Shown here in pieces: positions 7,969 through 16,490 of a stretch of DNA of 36,775 nucleotides. The position numbers and the translations under genes were made by a program. How positions within the stretch are numbered: position 1 is the stretch's first letter; each line of letters starts with the position of its first letter. Source of the DNA: Acidobacteria bacterium RIFCSPLOWO2_02_FULL_61_28 (GTDB lineage: Bacteria; Acidobacteriota; Terriglobia; 2-12-FULL-54-10). The DNA lies in contig MEKR01000029.1 in assembly GCA_001767035.1 (NCBI GenBank), positions 1 to 36,775 on the forward strand, in the 5' to 3' direction. The notes under the pieces were generated by a model. The model was given only the letters and a program-made list of their open reading frames with translations, made no database searches and was not told the DNA's origin.

Positions 7969-10900
7969 ATGCCTGATACTCCTGCTGCCGGGAAAGACCC
8001 GGTCGTCACCCAATCCCTGAGCTTTCCGCTCCTGATCTCGGCTCTTCTCCTGGTGATCACGCTGCTGTGGTCTCTCTATGACGAGGGCTACTGGCAGCGC
8101 CCCTGGAAAGTCTACCAGGAGCAGTTTCGAGAGCAATACACCGGCTTCCTGCGAAGCAAGGCCATTCCGGGCCAGGCGGATCGCGAGAAACAAATCCGCG
8201 AATCAGCCGAGTACCGGGAATTGCAGACGGAATTGGAAGCAGCGGAGAAAACAGCCGCGACGCAACTGGCGGAGATGGACCGGGAGAGCCGCCTGCTGGC
8301 CTCCCAGATTCTGGTCATGAACAAAGTGTTCGCCGAAGCGCGGGGCGCGCTGCAGGCCCTGACCTACAACCTGGAAACGGCCTCGAGCGACCGGGCCAAG
8401 CAGGGATACCAGGAAGATATCGAGGAGGCCCGGAAGGAACCGCGGGAGGCGGAGTTGCCGTCGGGGAACGGCAACGGCAGCATCGAGCGAATCACCTTCA
8501 ACTCTTATGAGGAGATGGAAGGGAAACTCAACGAGTTGAAGGCAAAAAAGGCCGACTTGGAAGACCAGCGCGTGCGGCTGACGCAGCCGACCCGGGAAGC
8601 CCGCCAGCGGCTGGACGCCTACCTGCGGGACCAGTTGGGCGGTCTGACGGCCGAGCAGTTGAACGGCCTGGTGCGGAAGATGGAAGTCTTGCGGGTGGAT
8701 ATCAAGCAAATCCATGTGGCCGAGGTTGACCTGGTGGACCGCTGCGAGTCCTGTCACTTGGGAATCCGGGAGCCGGTGGTTCTGACCAAGGCGGACATGG
8801 GAAATCAGGGCGCTTTCACCAGCCATCCCTCGCCGGAGCTGCTGCGGATTCACGATCCGGAGCGGTTCGGCTGCACACCGTGTCACAACGGCAACGGCCG
8901 GGCAACCACGAGCGTCGAGAAAGCGCATGGACGGTACCTGCATTGGCTGTGGCCGCTCAGCGCCCGGGAAAATATCGAGGCAGGTTGCCAGCAGTGTCAC
9001 ACCCGGGACATGCAGTTGTCCCACGCCGAAACGCTGAACACAGGGAAGTTTCTGTTTGACCATCGCGGGTGTGTCGGCTGCCATCGCTACGAGGGCTACG
9101 ACACGGAGGGTGAAGAGTTCCTCACCGTGCAGCGAACCATCCAGATCAAGCAGCAACAAAAACACGAGAACCTGCTGGAAGCCCAGCGGAGCACCGCGCG
9201 CGCCGACCGCGCGGAGACCAACGAAGAAGCCCGGCGTCTGTATCAACTGGCCGACAACCTCCGCGTCACCAGCAGCGGGCTGGATGCGGAAGTCTTGGAG
9301 CTCACTGCCCGGGCCAGGGACCTGTTGAAGGAGCGCAAGAAGGTCGCCCCGAGCCTGAAAGAAGTCCGCGTGAAGCTCCGGAAAGAATGGATTCCGGTCT
9401 GGCTGACCAATACGCAGGAGTTTCGGCCGGGGGCGCGGATGCCGCGGTTCCGGCTGGATCAGGAACAGATTCAAGCGATCTCGGCATTCATCTGGCAATC
9501 GGGAGTGCAAGGGACGCTTCCCACTCGGCCGCGCGGAAATCCGGAACAAGGCAAGGAACTGTTTGAGAGCCGGGGTTGCATGGCCTGCCATGCGATCGGC
9601 GAAGGAACCAATGCCGTCGGCGGCACCTTTGCCGCCAACCTGACTCGCATTGGCGAGAAGGCCAATTACGACTACCTGGTCCGCTGGGTTCACAATCCGC
9701 GCGAGCGCACGCGGCCCTATTGCACGCTGGAGAAGCGCGACCTCGGCCCGGAGGACTACGCCCGCCACAACCTCCCCTTCATCTTCGACCTGGAGCATTC
9801 GACCTGCCCCAACGATGGGGCTGTATTGCAAGTCGAGCAGATGACCGTCATGCCCAGCCTGCGGCTCACCTTCGAAGAGGCCCAGAACATCGCCTCCTAC
9901 CTGATGACGCTGAAGACCAAGGAGCCTTCCGAATACGCGCCGACCCCCTACATGGATGATCCGGACCTGAAGGCGAGAGGCCTCACCCTGACGCGGCACT
10001 TCGGCTGCGCGGGCTGCCACGAAATCAGCGGCATGGAAGACGAAGGGCGGATCGGCACCGAGCTGACCAAGGAAGGAAGCAAGCCGATCGAGCAGATTGA
10101 CTTCGCCCTGCTGACCCACAAGGCCGAACGGGAAGGCTGGTACAACCACAAGGGCTTCTTTGAAAACAAGTTGAAGAACCCGGCCGTCTATGACGAGGGC
10201 AAGGTCCGGCCGCCGCTGGAAAAATTGCGGATGCCGAACTTTGATCTCAAGCCCGAAGAAATCAACTCCCTGGCCACCTTCCTGCTAGGGAGCGTGGAGT
10301 CCGGCCTTCCGACGCGCTACTTCTTTCAACCCGGACAGCAGGGCCGGGATATACAGGAAGGCTGGAAAGTCGTCCTGAAATATAACTGCATGGGCTGTCA
10401 CGAGCTGCGGATCGGCCAGCGGAGCGTGCTGATGGGCCTGCCCCGGTACCAGAGTCCGGAAGGAAGAGAGCAGTTGCCGCCCCAACTGATCGGAGAAGGA
10501 GCGCGGGTGGACCCGCTTTGGCTGGCGAAGTTTTTGGAGGACCCGGCGCTGAACGCGAGCAGCCAGGACCGCAATGGCATCCGGCCGTACCTCCGCGTGC
10601 GGATGCCGACATTTTATTTCTCCCAGGGCGAAGTCCTGAAGCTGGTGCGATTCTTTGAGGCGCTTTCCTCGCAGGCCGAACCCTACATTCTTCCGAAGCA
10701 GGAGCCGATGACGCCCCAGGAGTTGTCGCTGGCCCGGGGACTGTTTACCAGCCCCGGCGCGCCCTGCCTGGAATGCCATGCCACGGGCGATCCGGGCCAC
10801 GACCAGCGGGCGACGGCTCCAAACTTCCTCTTGATGAGAACCCGGTTGAAGCCGGACTGGACCCGCCGCTGGATGCTCGACCCGGCGTTGATAGACCCGG

Positions 10901-11067
10901 GGACGGCCATGCCCTCCGGTTTGTTCCGCCAGGAGGGCACGCGGTTTGTCTTCAACGCTACGCTGCCTCCGGGTTTCCAGCAATACTCGAGGGATCACGC
11001 CGATCTTCTTGTCCGGTATATCTTTCAGTTCACGCCCGAGGAGATGGGACGGCTCGGCGCCCGCTGA
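7969..11067 (+). CDS. Membrane-anchored octahaem c-type cytochrome (1032 aa) of the bc-type complex
   Basis: Eight CXXCH sites are visible at about residues 259 (CESCH), 302 (CTPCH), 340 (CQQCH), 368 (CVGCH), 537 (CMACH), 680 (CAGCH), 807 (CMGCH) and 933 (CLECH). A single N-terminal anchor (SFPLLISALLLVITLLWSLY) would place the body in the periplasm. Residues ~70-250 are strongly charged and probably coiled coil, as is a second stretch at about 385-460. The last four haem domains resemble monohaem cytochrome c modules in tandem (each with a later Met-containing MPNF/MPTF/MPS-type segment). It takes electrons from the Rieske protein and could hand them to the oxidase. Start ATG 7969 has GGGGA eight bases upstream. 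It is last in the operon. Its fusion of coiled coil and haem domains has no named function known to me. Confidence 0.9.
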   Translation: MPDTPAAGKDPVVTQSLSFPLLISALLLVITLLWSLYDEGYWQRPWKVYQEQFREQYTGFLRSKAIPGQADREKQIRESAEYRELQTELEAAEKTAATQLAEMDRESRLLASQILVMNKVFAEARGALQALTYNLETASSDRAKQGYQEDIEEARKEPREAELPSGNGNGSIERITFNSYEEMEGKLNELKAKKADLEDQRVRLTQPTREARQRLDAYLRDQLGGLTAEQLNGLVRKMEVLRVDIKQIHVAEVDLVDRCESCHLGIREPVVLTKADMGNQGAFTSHPSPELLRIHDPERFGCTPCHNGNGRATTSVEKAHGRYLHWLWPLSARENIEAGCQQCHTRDMQLSHAETLNTGKFLFDHRGCVGCHRYEGYDTEGEEFLTVQRTIQIKQQQKHENLLEAQRSTARADRAETNEEARRLYQLADNLRVTSSGLDAEVLELTARARDLLKERKKVAPSLKEVRVKLRKEWIPVWLTNTQEFRPGARMPRFRLDQEQIQAISAFIWQSGVQGTLPTRPRGNPEQGKELFESRGCMACHAIGEGTNAVGGTFAANLTRIGEKANYDYLVRWVHNPRERTRPYCTLEKRDLGPEDYARHNLPFIFDLEHSTCPNDGAVLQVEQMTVMPSLRLTFEEAQNIASYLMTLKTKEPSEYAPTPYMDDPDLKARGLTLTRHFGCAGCHEISGMEDEGRIGTELTKEGSKPIEQIDFALLTHKAEREGWYNHKGFFENKLKNPAVYDEGKVRPPLEKLRMPNFDLKPEEINSLATFLLGSVESGLPTRYFFQPGQQGRDIQEGWKVVLKYNCMGCHELRIGQRSVLMGLPRYQSPEGREQLPPQLIGEGARVDPLWLAKFLEDPALNASSQDRNGIRPYLRVRMPTFYFSQGEVLKLVRFFEALSSQAEPYILPKQEPMTPQELSLARGLFTSPGAPCLECHATGDPGHDQRATAPNFLLMRTRLKPDWTRRWMLDPALIDPGTAMPSGLFRQEGTRFVFNATLPPGFQQYSRDHADLLVRYIFQFTPEEMGRLGAR

Positions 11068-11275
11068 GTCGGCGGCGTTCGGCAAGATACGCAAGAAAAT
11101 TGGAGTCTGCCATTTTCGCAGTGCAAGGCTGGCATAGCCAAGCGCCGTATTCATAGGGGTCTGGTTTGCACTCCGAGACATTGTCACAGCACGAGCAAAC
11201 ATTTAATAATGTAACCACGTCATGCACGTGCCTTTTGGTCTCCGACAATTCCCTGCGTTCATCAATCGTTAACAT
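11030..11275 (-). CDS. Small Cys-rich hypothetical protein (81 aa)
   Basis: The reverse-strand frame from ATG 11275 has AGAGGG upstream. It reads MLTIDERRELSETKRHVHD, then CSCCDNVSEC and WLCQPCTAKM, ending in a basic tail. Two close cysteine groups suggest a zinc or iron-sulfur site. Composition is protein-like and differs from the usual antisense shadows. Its end overlaps the end of the convergent octahaem cytochrome by 38 bp. I do not recognise the family. An in-frame upstream ATG at 11308 is possible. It could be spurious. Confidence 0.42.
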   Translation of the reverse strand: MLTIDERRELSETKRHVHDVVTLLNVCSCCDNVSECKPDPYEYGAWLCQPCTAKMADSNFLAYLAERRRLSGRRAVPSPRA

Positions 11276-11586
11276 CGCGATTCCCTCTGCATTCCCGAGC
11301 GAATGCACTTGGGGCCATCTCTAGTGGAGTACTCGCAAAGTACGTGCCACGAAGTTGATCTCCTCCGCGCCACGATCAACTCAAAGAAAAGAAGCACCTT
11401 CGCGGCATAATACCCCTGCCGGCCGCCACCGGCTGCGCGAACTCACTCACCCAATGTTGAGTAACTTGACCCAATTAGTCCAGTATTGTTTCCAAATTGA
11501 TTCACCTAACTCCTCTCTCAGCAAATAGATACCGTTTGCGCACGATTGGTGTTTTGCCTGCTCCTATCGAATTCCTAGGAATGATG
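11276..11586. other. Intergenic region upstream of the Rrf2 regulator
   Basis: This region of about 310 bp is less GC-rich than its surroundings and carries no convincing gene. TTGACC at 11466-11471 lies in an imperfect dyad GACCCAATTAGTC (11468-11480), a plausible autoregulatory Rrf2 site, but spacing to a -10 box is poor. Nothing else recognisable was seen. Confidence 0.3.
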
Positions 11587-12114
11587 ATGACCCTTTCTCG
11601 AGAAGCGGACTATGCGGTTCGGCTGGTGGTTCACTTGGCCACTGCTACGCGACAGAGGTTTCGGGCCAAAGAGCTGGCCGAACAAGAGCATGTCCCGGAA
11701 AGTTTTCTTTTCAAGATTTTGCAACTGCTGATCAAGCATCGGCTCGTCCGCTCGTTCCGCGGGGTGCATGGCGGCTATCAACTCGCGGTGGATCCCGCCA
11801 AGCTGACCCTGTTTCGGGTCCTGGAAATGGTGGAGGGGCCGATTGGTTTGAACGTGTGCGTGATGACGGGCGTGGGATGCCCGCTGCACACCGGCTGCGC
11901 GGTTCACGATGTCTGGGTAGTAGCGCAGGCGCAACTGCGCCAGATCTTGGACGGCGCTACGGTTGCGGAGTTGGCGCACCGCACCCTCGAAAAAAGATCG
12001 GCCTTGGTCCGCAAGATCGCGGCGCAGCCGCGTGTCGAGTGCGAGCCGCCGCCGCTTGCCGACGGGAATGGGAATCCGCCCTTGGGCGAGCCAAGTCCCA
12101 AGGCTACGGAATGA
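11587..12114 (+). CDS. Rrf2-family transcriptional regulator with three-cysteine cluster motif
   Basis: The 175-residue protein starts MTLSREADYAVRLVVHLAT, typical of Rrf2/IscR/NsrR winged-helix regulators. It continues with the recognition helix region VPESFLFKILQLLIKHRLV and the wing GVHGGYQLA. The effector loop has three cysteines (NVCVMTGVGCPLHTGC), the number expected for ligating a [2Fe-2S] or [4Fe-4S] cluster, so redox, NO or Fe-S status sensing is likely. Of three successive ATG codons (11581, 11584, 11587), the last is six bases from AGGA and gives the usual family N-terminus. It sits just upstream of the oxidase genes and is a good candidate to control the respiratory locus. Confidence 0.88.
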   Translation: MTLSREADYAVRLVVHLATATRQRFRAKELAEQEHVPESFLFKILQLLIKHRLVRSFRGVHGGYQLAVDPAKLTLFRVLEMVEGPIGLNVCVMTGVGCPLHTGCAVHDVWVVAQAQLRQILDGATVAELAHRTLEKRSALVRKIAAQPRVECEPPPLADGNGNPPLGEPSPKATE

Positions 12115-12307
12115 ATTTTTACAGGTTCTTTCGAACGCGTCGGGGGTCCTGATCGTGGTGGGGACGCGGGGTTGCTGCCGGCCATCCAAACGGACGGCAG
12201 CAGCCCCACTTGAGAATCGAGCATTGGAGCGTCCCGCTGGTTTTTCGCTGGAATGGCTGCCGCGGGGACTGTCCTGTTCCTTTCATAACTGATTCAGGAG
12301 GATTTTG

Positions 12308-13135
12308 ATGGCAACCAGCAACGAGAGCAAGGGGTCGGGGCAGCGAATTTTGCTGACGCTGGCCCTGTGGGTGATCCCCGTCGTTGCCGTGGTCCTGGGG
12401 TCTAGGCAGTGGCTTCCGCCGCTGGCGTCCGAACACGGGGCCGGGATTGATTTCATGCTCCACTATCTGCTGATCACGGTCGGCGGACTGTTTGTGATCG
12501 GGCACATTGCGCTCGGCTACTTTGTGTGGCGGTTCGGCGGGCAGGAGCGGCCCGCGTTCCGGCTGCCCAGTTTTCGGACGGAACGCAACTGGTCGCTGGT
12601 CCCGGTGCTGGTCATGGCGCTGGTTGCCGAGGGCGGCATCCTGGTCTTGGGCCTGCCCGTTTGGGCGAAGTTCTACGACACAGCCCCGCCGGAGGATTCG
12701 GTGACGGTGGAAGTGACCGCCGAACAGTTCGCCTGGAACGTCCGCTATCCGGGCCGGGACGGGCAATTCGGCCGAACCGATCCCAAGCTGCTCTCGCTCT
12801 CGGAGCCGCTCGGCCTGGACCGGAGCGATCCCGCCACAAGAGACGATATTGTGGGGCTGAATGAAATTTGGGCTCCGGTGAACGCGCCGCTCCACGTCCG
12901 CTTGCGTGCCAAGGACACGCTCCACAGTTTCTTCTTGCCGAACCTGCGCGTGAAGCAGGATGCGGTCCCCGGCATGACCATTGATTTCTGGTTCGTTCCC
13001 ACCAAGGAAGGAACCTTTGAGCTGGCGTGCGCGGAGCTTTGCGGCTTCGGGCACTTCGAGATGCGCGGCTTGCTGCACGTGCTGCCGCGAGACGAGTTCG
13101 ACAACTGGCTGCGGGAACAATCGCCGCCCCAGTAA
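12308..13135 (+). CDS. coxB: Cytochrome c oxidase subunit II (CuA)
   Basis: The 275-residue protein has two or three membrane helices in the first ~120 residues, then a periplasmic cupredoxin domain. CuA ligands are visible: His206 in DTLHSFFLPNL and CAELCGFGHFEM (Cys241, Glu243, Cys245, His249, Met252). There is no C-terminal cytochrome c domain, so this is an aa3-type, not caa3-type, subunit II. It has an extended N-terminus and an insertion after YPGRDGQFGRTDPK, as in several acidobacterial/proteobacterial alternatives. AGGAGG precedes ATG 12308. The next gene, subunit I, starts 31 bp downstream. Confidence 0.95.
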   Translation: MATSNESKGSGQRILLTLALWVIPVVAVVLGSRQWLPPLASEHGAGIDFMLHYLLITVGGLFVIGHIALGYFVWRFGGQERPAFRLPSFRTERNWSLVPVLVMALVAEGGILVLGLPVWAKFYDTAPPEDSVTVEVTAEQFAWNVRYPGRDGQFGRTDPKLLSLSEPLGLDRSDPATRDDIVGLNEIWAPVNAPLHVRLRAKDTLHSFFLPNLRVKQDAVPGMTIDFWFVPTKEGTFELACAELCGFGHFEMRGLLHVLPRDEFDNWLREQSPPQ

Positions 13136-13166
13136 ACCCGCCAGTGAATCCGGAGGAACGGAACGA

Positions 13167-14939
13167 ATGCTGCAAGCAACCGAGGCGCCCGTTGCCCATG
13201 AACCGACGAGCTTCCTTCGCCGCTATATTTTCAGCACCGATCACAAGGTAATCGGCATCCAGTATCTGCTGACCGCCGCGTTCATGGGGATCGTCGCGGG
13301 ATTGCTGGCCATGCTCATCCGGGCGCAACTGGCGTGGCCGGAGGCCAACTGGTCATGGCTGGAGCGCCTCTTCCCGGAGGGCATGTCGGGAGGAGTGATG
13401 AAGCCCGAGTTTTATCTCTCCCTGATCACCATGCACGGGACGCTGATGGTGTTCTTTGTGATTTCATTTGCGCTCCTCGGCGGCTTCGGCAATTTTCTGA
13501 TTCCGTTGCAGATCGGCGCCCGCGACATGGCGTTCCCGTTCTTGAACATGCTTTCCTACTGGACGGCCGTGCCCGCCTCGCTGATCATGCTGGCTTCATT
13601 CTTTGTCGAAGGGGGCGCCGCGGCAGCCGGGTGGACCTCGTACCCGCCGCTGAGCGCGGTCCCGCAGGCGGTTCCCGGGTCGCAGTGGGGGCAGACCTTG
13701 TGGATTCTCGGCATGGCCCTGTTTATCGTGTCGTTCACGATGGGCGGCCTGAACTACGTCGTCACGGTCCTGAATCTGCGGGCCAAGGGCATGACCATGA
13801 TGCGGCTCCCGGTGACCATCTGGACGCTCTTCATCGCTTCGATCCTGGGGCTGCTGGCGTTTCCGCCGCTGACGGCGGCGGCGATTTTGCTCTTATTTGA
13901 CCGCCATTTTGGGAGCAGCTTTTATTTGCCGGCCGGCATGTTCTATGGAAACAAACTCTTGGAACATTCCGGCGGCACGCCGCTGTTGTGGCAGCACTTG
14001 TTCTGGTTTCTGGGACACCCGGAAGTCTATGTTCTGCTGCTGCCGGCGCTCGGAATCGTCATGGACATTTTGCCGGTCTTTACCCGCAAACCGATTTTCG
14101 GCCATCGCATGACGCTGTACTCCCTGGGGGCGATCGCATTGCTGAGCATGATCGTCTGGGGCCACCACATGTACGTGAGCGGCATGAGTCCCTACGTGGG
14201 TGAGTTCTTTGCCATTGGGACGATGGCGATTACGCTTCCCTCCGCCATCATCGGGATGAACCTGATTGCCAGCCTGTGGGGCGGGGCCATTCGCTTCCGG
14301 ACGCCGATGCTGTTTGCCATCGGCACCATCTCGTTGTTTGGGATCGGCGGGCTGGGCGGCATCTTTCTCGGCAACGCCACCTCCGACATTCAATTGCACG
14401 ACACCTATTTTGTGGTCGGGCATTTCCACTACATGATCGGCGGCGTGACGCTGTTCGGGATGTTCGCGGGCCTGTACTACTGGTATCCGAAGATGTTCGG
14501 CCGGATGCTCAGCGAGCGGCTGGGCAAGGTCCATTTCTGGCTGACCATGATCGGCTTCAATACCGTGTTCCTGACGCAACACTTCCTGGGGCTGGGGGGA
14601 ATGCCGCGCCGCTATTACGCGTTCACAAAATATGAATTCATGCAGCCGTACGTGCATCTGAACGTGCCTGTGACCCTGGCGGCCTTTCTGTTGGGGGCCG
14701 CGCAGCTTCTCTTCCTGTTCAACTTCTTCTGGAGCCGGTTCCGGGGACCGGTTGCGGAGAAGAACCCCTGGGAGGCCACCACGCTCGAATGGGGCGCGCC
14801 GTCGCCTCCGCCGCACGGCAATTGGGGTGAGAGGGCCCCCGTCGTTCACCGCTGGCCGTATGACTACGGGGTCCCGGGAACCATACAGGACTTCACTCCC
14901 CAGACAGTGGCTGCGAATCCCACGCAGCAGGCGAGGTAG
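13167..14939 (+). CDS. coxA: Cytochrome c oxidase subunit I (haem a, haem a3-CuB)
   Basis: The 590-residue protein has about 12 membrane helices and every expected metal ligand: His90 (MHGTLMVFF) and His421 for haem a, His419 for haem a3 (HDTYFVVGHFHYM), and His284, His333 and His334 for CuB. The GHPEVY motif with Glu286 and Tyr288 marks an A1-type oxidase with an intact D-channel Glu and the cross-linked Tyr. It reduces O2 to water while pumping protons. Start ATG 13167 follows CGGAGGAAC; the frame is open further upstream, but that part overlaps subunit II. It is followed by a 144-bp REP element before subunit III. Confidence 0.97.
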   Translation: MLQATEAPVAHEPTSFLRRYIFSTDHKVIGIQYLLTAAFMGIVAGLLAMLIRAQLAWPEANWSWLERLFPEGMSGGVMKPEFYLSLITMHGTLMVFFVISFALLGGFGNFLIPLQIGARDMAFPFLNMLSYWTAVPASLIMLASFFVEGGAAAAGWTSYPPLSAVPQAVPGSQWGQTLWILGMALFIVSFTMGGLNYVVTVLNLRAKGMTMMRLPVTIWTLFIASILGLLAFPPLTAAAILLLFDRHFGSSFYLPAGMFYGNKLLEHSGGTPLLWQHLFWFLGHPEVYVLLLPALGIVMDILPVFTRKPIFGHRMTLYSLGAIALLSMIVWGHHMYVSGMSPYVGEFFAIGTMAITLPSAIIGMNLIASLWGGAIRFRTPMLFAIGTISLFGIGGLGGIFLGNATSDIQLHDTYFVVGHFHYMIGGVTLFGMFAGLYYWYPKMFGRMLSERLGKVHFWLTMIGFNTVFLTQHFLGLGGMPRRYYAFTKYEFMQPYVHLNVPVTLAAFLLGAAQLLFLFNFFWSRFRGPVAEKNPWEATTLEWGAPSPPPHGNWGERAPVVHRWPYDYGVPGTIQDFTPQTVAANPTQQAR

Positions 14940-14965
14940 AACATGGGAATGTCCTGCAATATCCC

Positions 14966-15109
14966 GTCAGGGCACGACTTTAGTCGTGCCGAAAGCGCGG
15001 CAAACGTAACGAAATTCCTTGCGGCTTCAGCCGCTGAGGGACGTACCTCAGGGGCTAAAGCCCAGATGAAAGGACGCCTCTTCCGGCATGGCTAAAGCCA
15101 TGCCCTGAC
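14966..15109. repeat. Long-range inverted REP element, copy 2 (uninterrupted)
   Basis: The ends are GTCAGGGC (14966-14973) and GCCCTGAC (15102-15109), with terminal hairpins GGCACGACTTTAGTCGTGCC and GGCATGGCTAAAGCCATGCC. It is the intact counterpart of the element at 7711-7896. It separates coxA from the subunit III gene and would fold strongly in the polycistronic mRNA. Confidence 0.8.
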
Positions 15110-15149
15110 GACGCAACCTCGGCAGTTCTTAAAGGAGCATGGTGACATC

Positions 15150-15725
15150 ATGAGTCACGCCCAGAATCAATGGATCGGCTTCGGCGATTCCGAACACACC
15201 GGCGAGCGGCCCGTGGTGGATGCCCATCGGCTGGGCCTGTGGTTTTTTCTGGCGACCGTGGTCATGCTCTTCGCCGGATTCACCAGCGCCATTCTCGTCC
15301 GGCGGACTTCCGCCGATTGGCAGGCGATTCCGCTGCTCCCCTTGCTCCGCTGGAATACCCTCGTCTTGCTGGCCAGCAGCGTGACCTTCGAGCGCGTACG
15401 AACGCTCGCCCGGCGGAGTCAGCGGAAGCAAGTGCGAACCTGGCTCGCCGTGACCGCTCTGCTGGGAGTTCTGTTCCTGGCTGGGCAAATCGGAGCCTGG
15501 GAGCAGTATCGCGTGCTGGGGCTGTTTCTGTCGAGCAATCCTCATAGTTCTTTTTTCTATATCCTGAGCGGCGTCCATGGGGCGCACCTGGCAGGTGGAT
15601 TGTTAGGCTTGGGCTACCTGCTGGCGCGCCCCGGGCGGGTCGGCGCGGTGAACCTCTGCGCCACCTACTGGCACTTCCTGGGCGGCCTCTGGCTCTATCT
15701 GTTGGTGATGTTGTTTGTGGTCTGA
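15150..15725 (+). CDS. coxC: Cytochrome c oxidase subunit III (first copy)
   Basis: The 191-residue membrane protein of about five helices matches the heme-copper oxidase subunit III family: WFFLATVVMLFAGFTSAIL, then SGVHGAHLAGGLLGLGYLL and YWHFLGGLWLYLLVMLFVV. These SxxHxxHxxxG and WHFxxxxW patterns are the family core. Subunit III stabilises subunit I and supports proton uptake. AAAGGAG lies about 12 bases upstream of ATG 15150. A four-codon ORF beginning at ATG 15139 ends in an ATGA overlap with this start, which may add coupling. A second subunit III is encoded at 16994. Its last 41 bases are copied 130 bp downstream. Confidence 0.92.
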   Translation: MSHAQNQWIGFGDSEHTGERPVVDAHRLGLWFFLATVVMLFAGFTSAILVRRTSADWQAIPLLPLLRWNTLVLLASSVTFERVRTLARRSQRKQVRTWLAVTALLGVLFLAGQIGAWEQYRVLGLFLSSNPHSSFFYILSGVHGAHLAGGLLGLGYLLARPGRVGAVNLCATYWHFLGGLWLYLLVMLFVV

Positions 15726-15815
15726 CGGCGCGCTGGAAAAGGGGCGCCGCATACGGTAAGAGAAACATTTGATAGCTGTTGCCCCTCCGGGGCTTGTTGG
15801 GACCATTACTTTCGA

Positions 15816-15856
15816 CCTCTGGCTTTATCTGTTGGTGATGTTGTTCGTGGTCTGAC
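15816..15856 (+). pseudogene. Duplicate of the 3' end of coxC
   Basis: Bases 15686-15726, coding the last residues LWLYLLVMLFVV and stop of subunit III, recur here at a distance of 130 bp with only two differences. Both differences are silent third-position changes in the coxC frame (CTC to CTT, TTT to TTC). The copy therefore looks like the remnant of a second, diverged coxC allele or paralogue, separated by a 90-bp spacer with a CCCCTCCGGGG hairpin. Confidence 0.6.
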
Positions 15857-15925
15857 ACCTTGGTGAAAGACCTTGCCGCATCGGTTGTGAAGACCAAGAC
15901 AGGTATTGGCATAAGGGGGCTAAGA

Positions 15926-16351
15926 ATGGAAAACGAAATCGCAAACAACAAACGGCATTCGCGTGAACAATTAGAAGAATTATTGAAAATCCTGAAGCTG
16001 GAGGAAGAGACGGTCGCCGCTGGGGGTTACCGACCTTCCGCTACACGGCCGCATCCGCGGCCTTTCCTGGACTCGATGACTACGAGTTGCCTTCAGTTCG
16101 GCAGCGGGGCCATGAGCCCTTGCGACCTATGTTGGTTGATGGAGTTCGTTCCGCGCGAGCATCTCGAAAACGTCCTGGTATGCTATCAAATCCCGCTGAA
16201 CCAAAATGGCGATACAGTGGCTTCGCTCGAAGCTACCGGCGATTATGAGCGGTTGGAGCAAGCAATCCTGACCTGGGTCCGTGGCGTCATCGCCAAACTG
16301 GAACAAGAACTGAAACAAATGGAGGAGAATAAAGTATCCATGCATGGGTGA
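15926..16351 (+). CDS. Hypothetical protein (141 aa), coiled-coil ends, central Cys motif
   Basis: ATG 15926 has a GGGGG ribosome site six bases upstream. The product begins MENEIANNKRHSREQLEELL, is highly charged at both ends, and has a central segment CLQFGSGAMSPCDLCWLMEF with a CDLC pair. The C-terminus is an amphipathic helix rich in Glu/Lys (KLEQELKQMEEN). Base composition is lower in GC than the oxidase genes on either side, a possible sign of transfer. I do not recognise the family. It lies in the oxidase operon after the first subunit III, so it is co-transcribed if no terminator intervenes. Confidence 0.55.
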   Translation: MENEIANNKRHSREQLEELLKILKLEEETVAAGGYRPSATRPHPRPFLDSMTTSCLQFGSGAMSPCDLCWLMEFVPREHLENVLVCYQIPLNQNGDTVASLEATGDYERLEQAILTWVRGVIAKLEQELKQMEENKVSMHG

Positions 16352-16490
16352 GTTTTGACCGTAGCTGGTTCTTAGCTTGCACGGAGAGAGAACGTATTCC
16401 TCAAAAGCGAAACCTCACCTGTTTCAGGTCGCCTGGGGGGGAGAGCCAAGAGCCGCGGACGGTGTATGTCCGAGTTGGAAGGGAGATGAG

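Noticed and set aside
8203-10149. Reverse frame of 648 codons inside the octahaem gene
   Set aside because: It lies opposite eight haem motifs and a coiled coil. No motif of its own was seen.
12308-13135. caa3-type oxidase assignment
   Set aside because: Subunit II ends shortly after the CuA site; there is no CXXCH in it.
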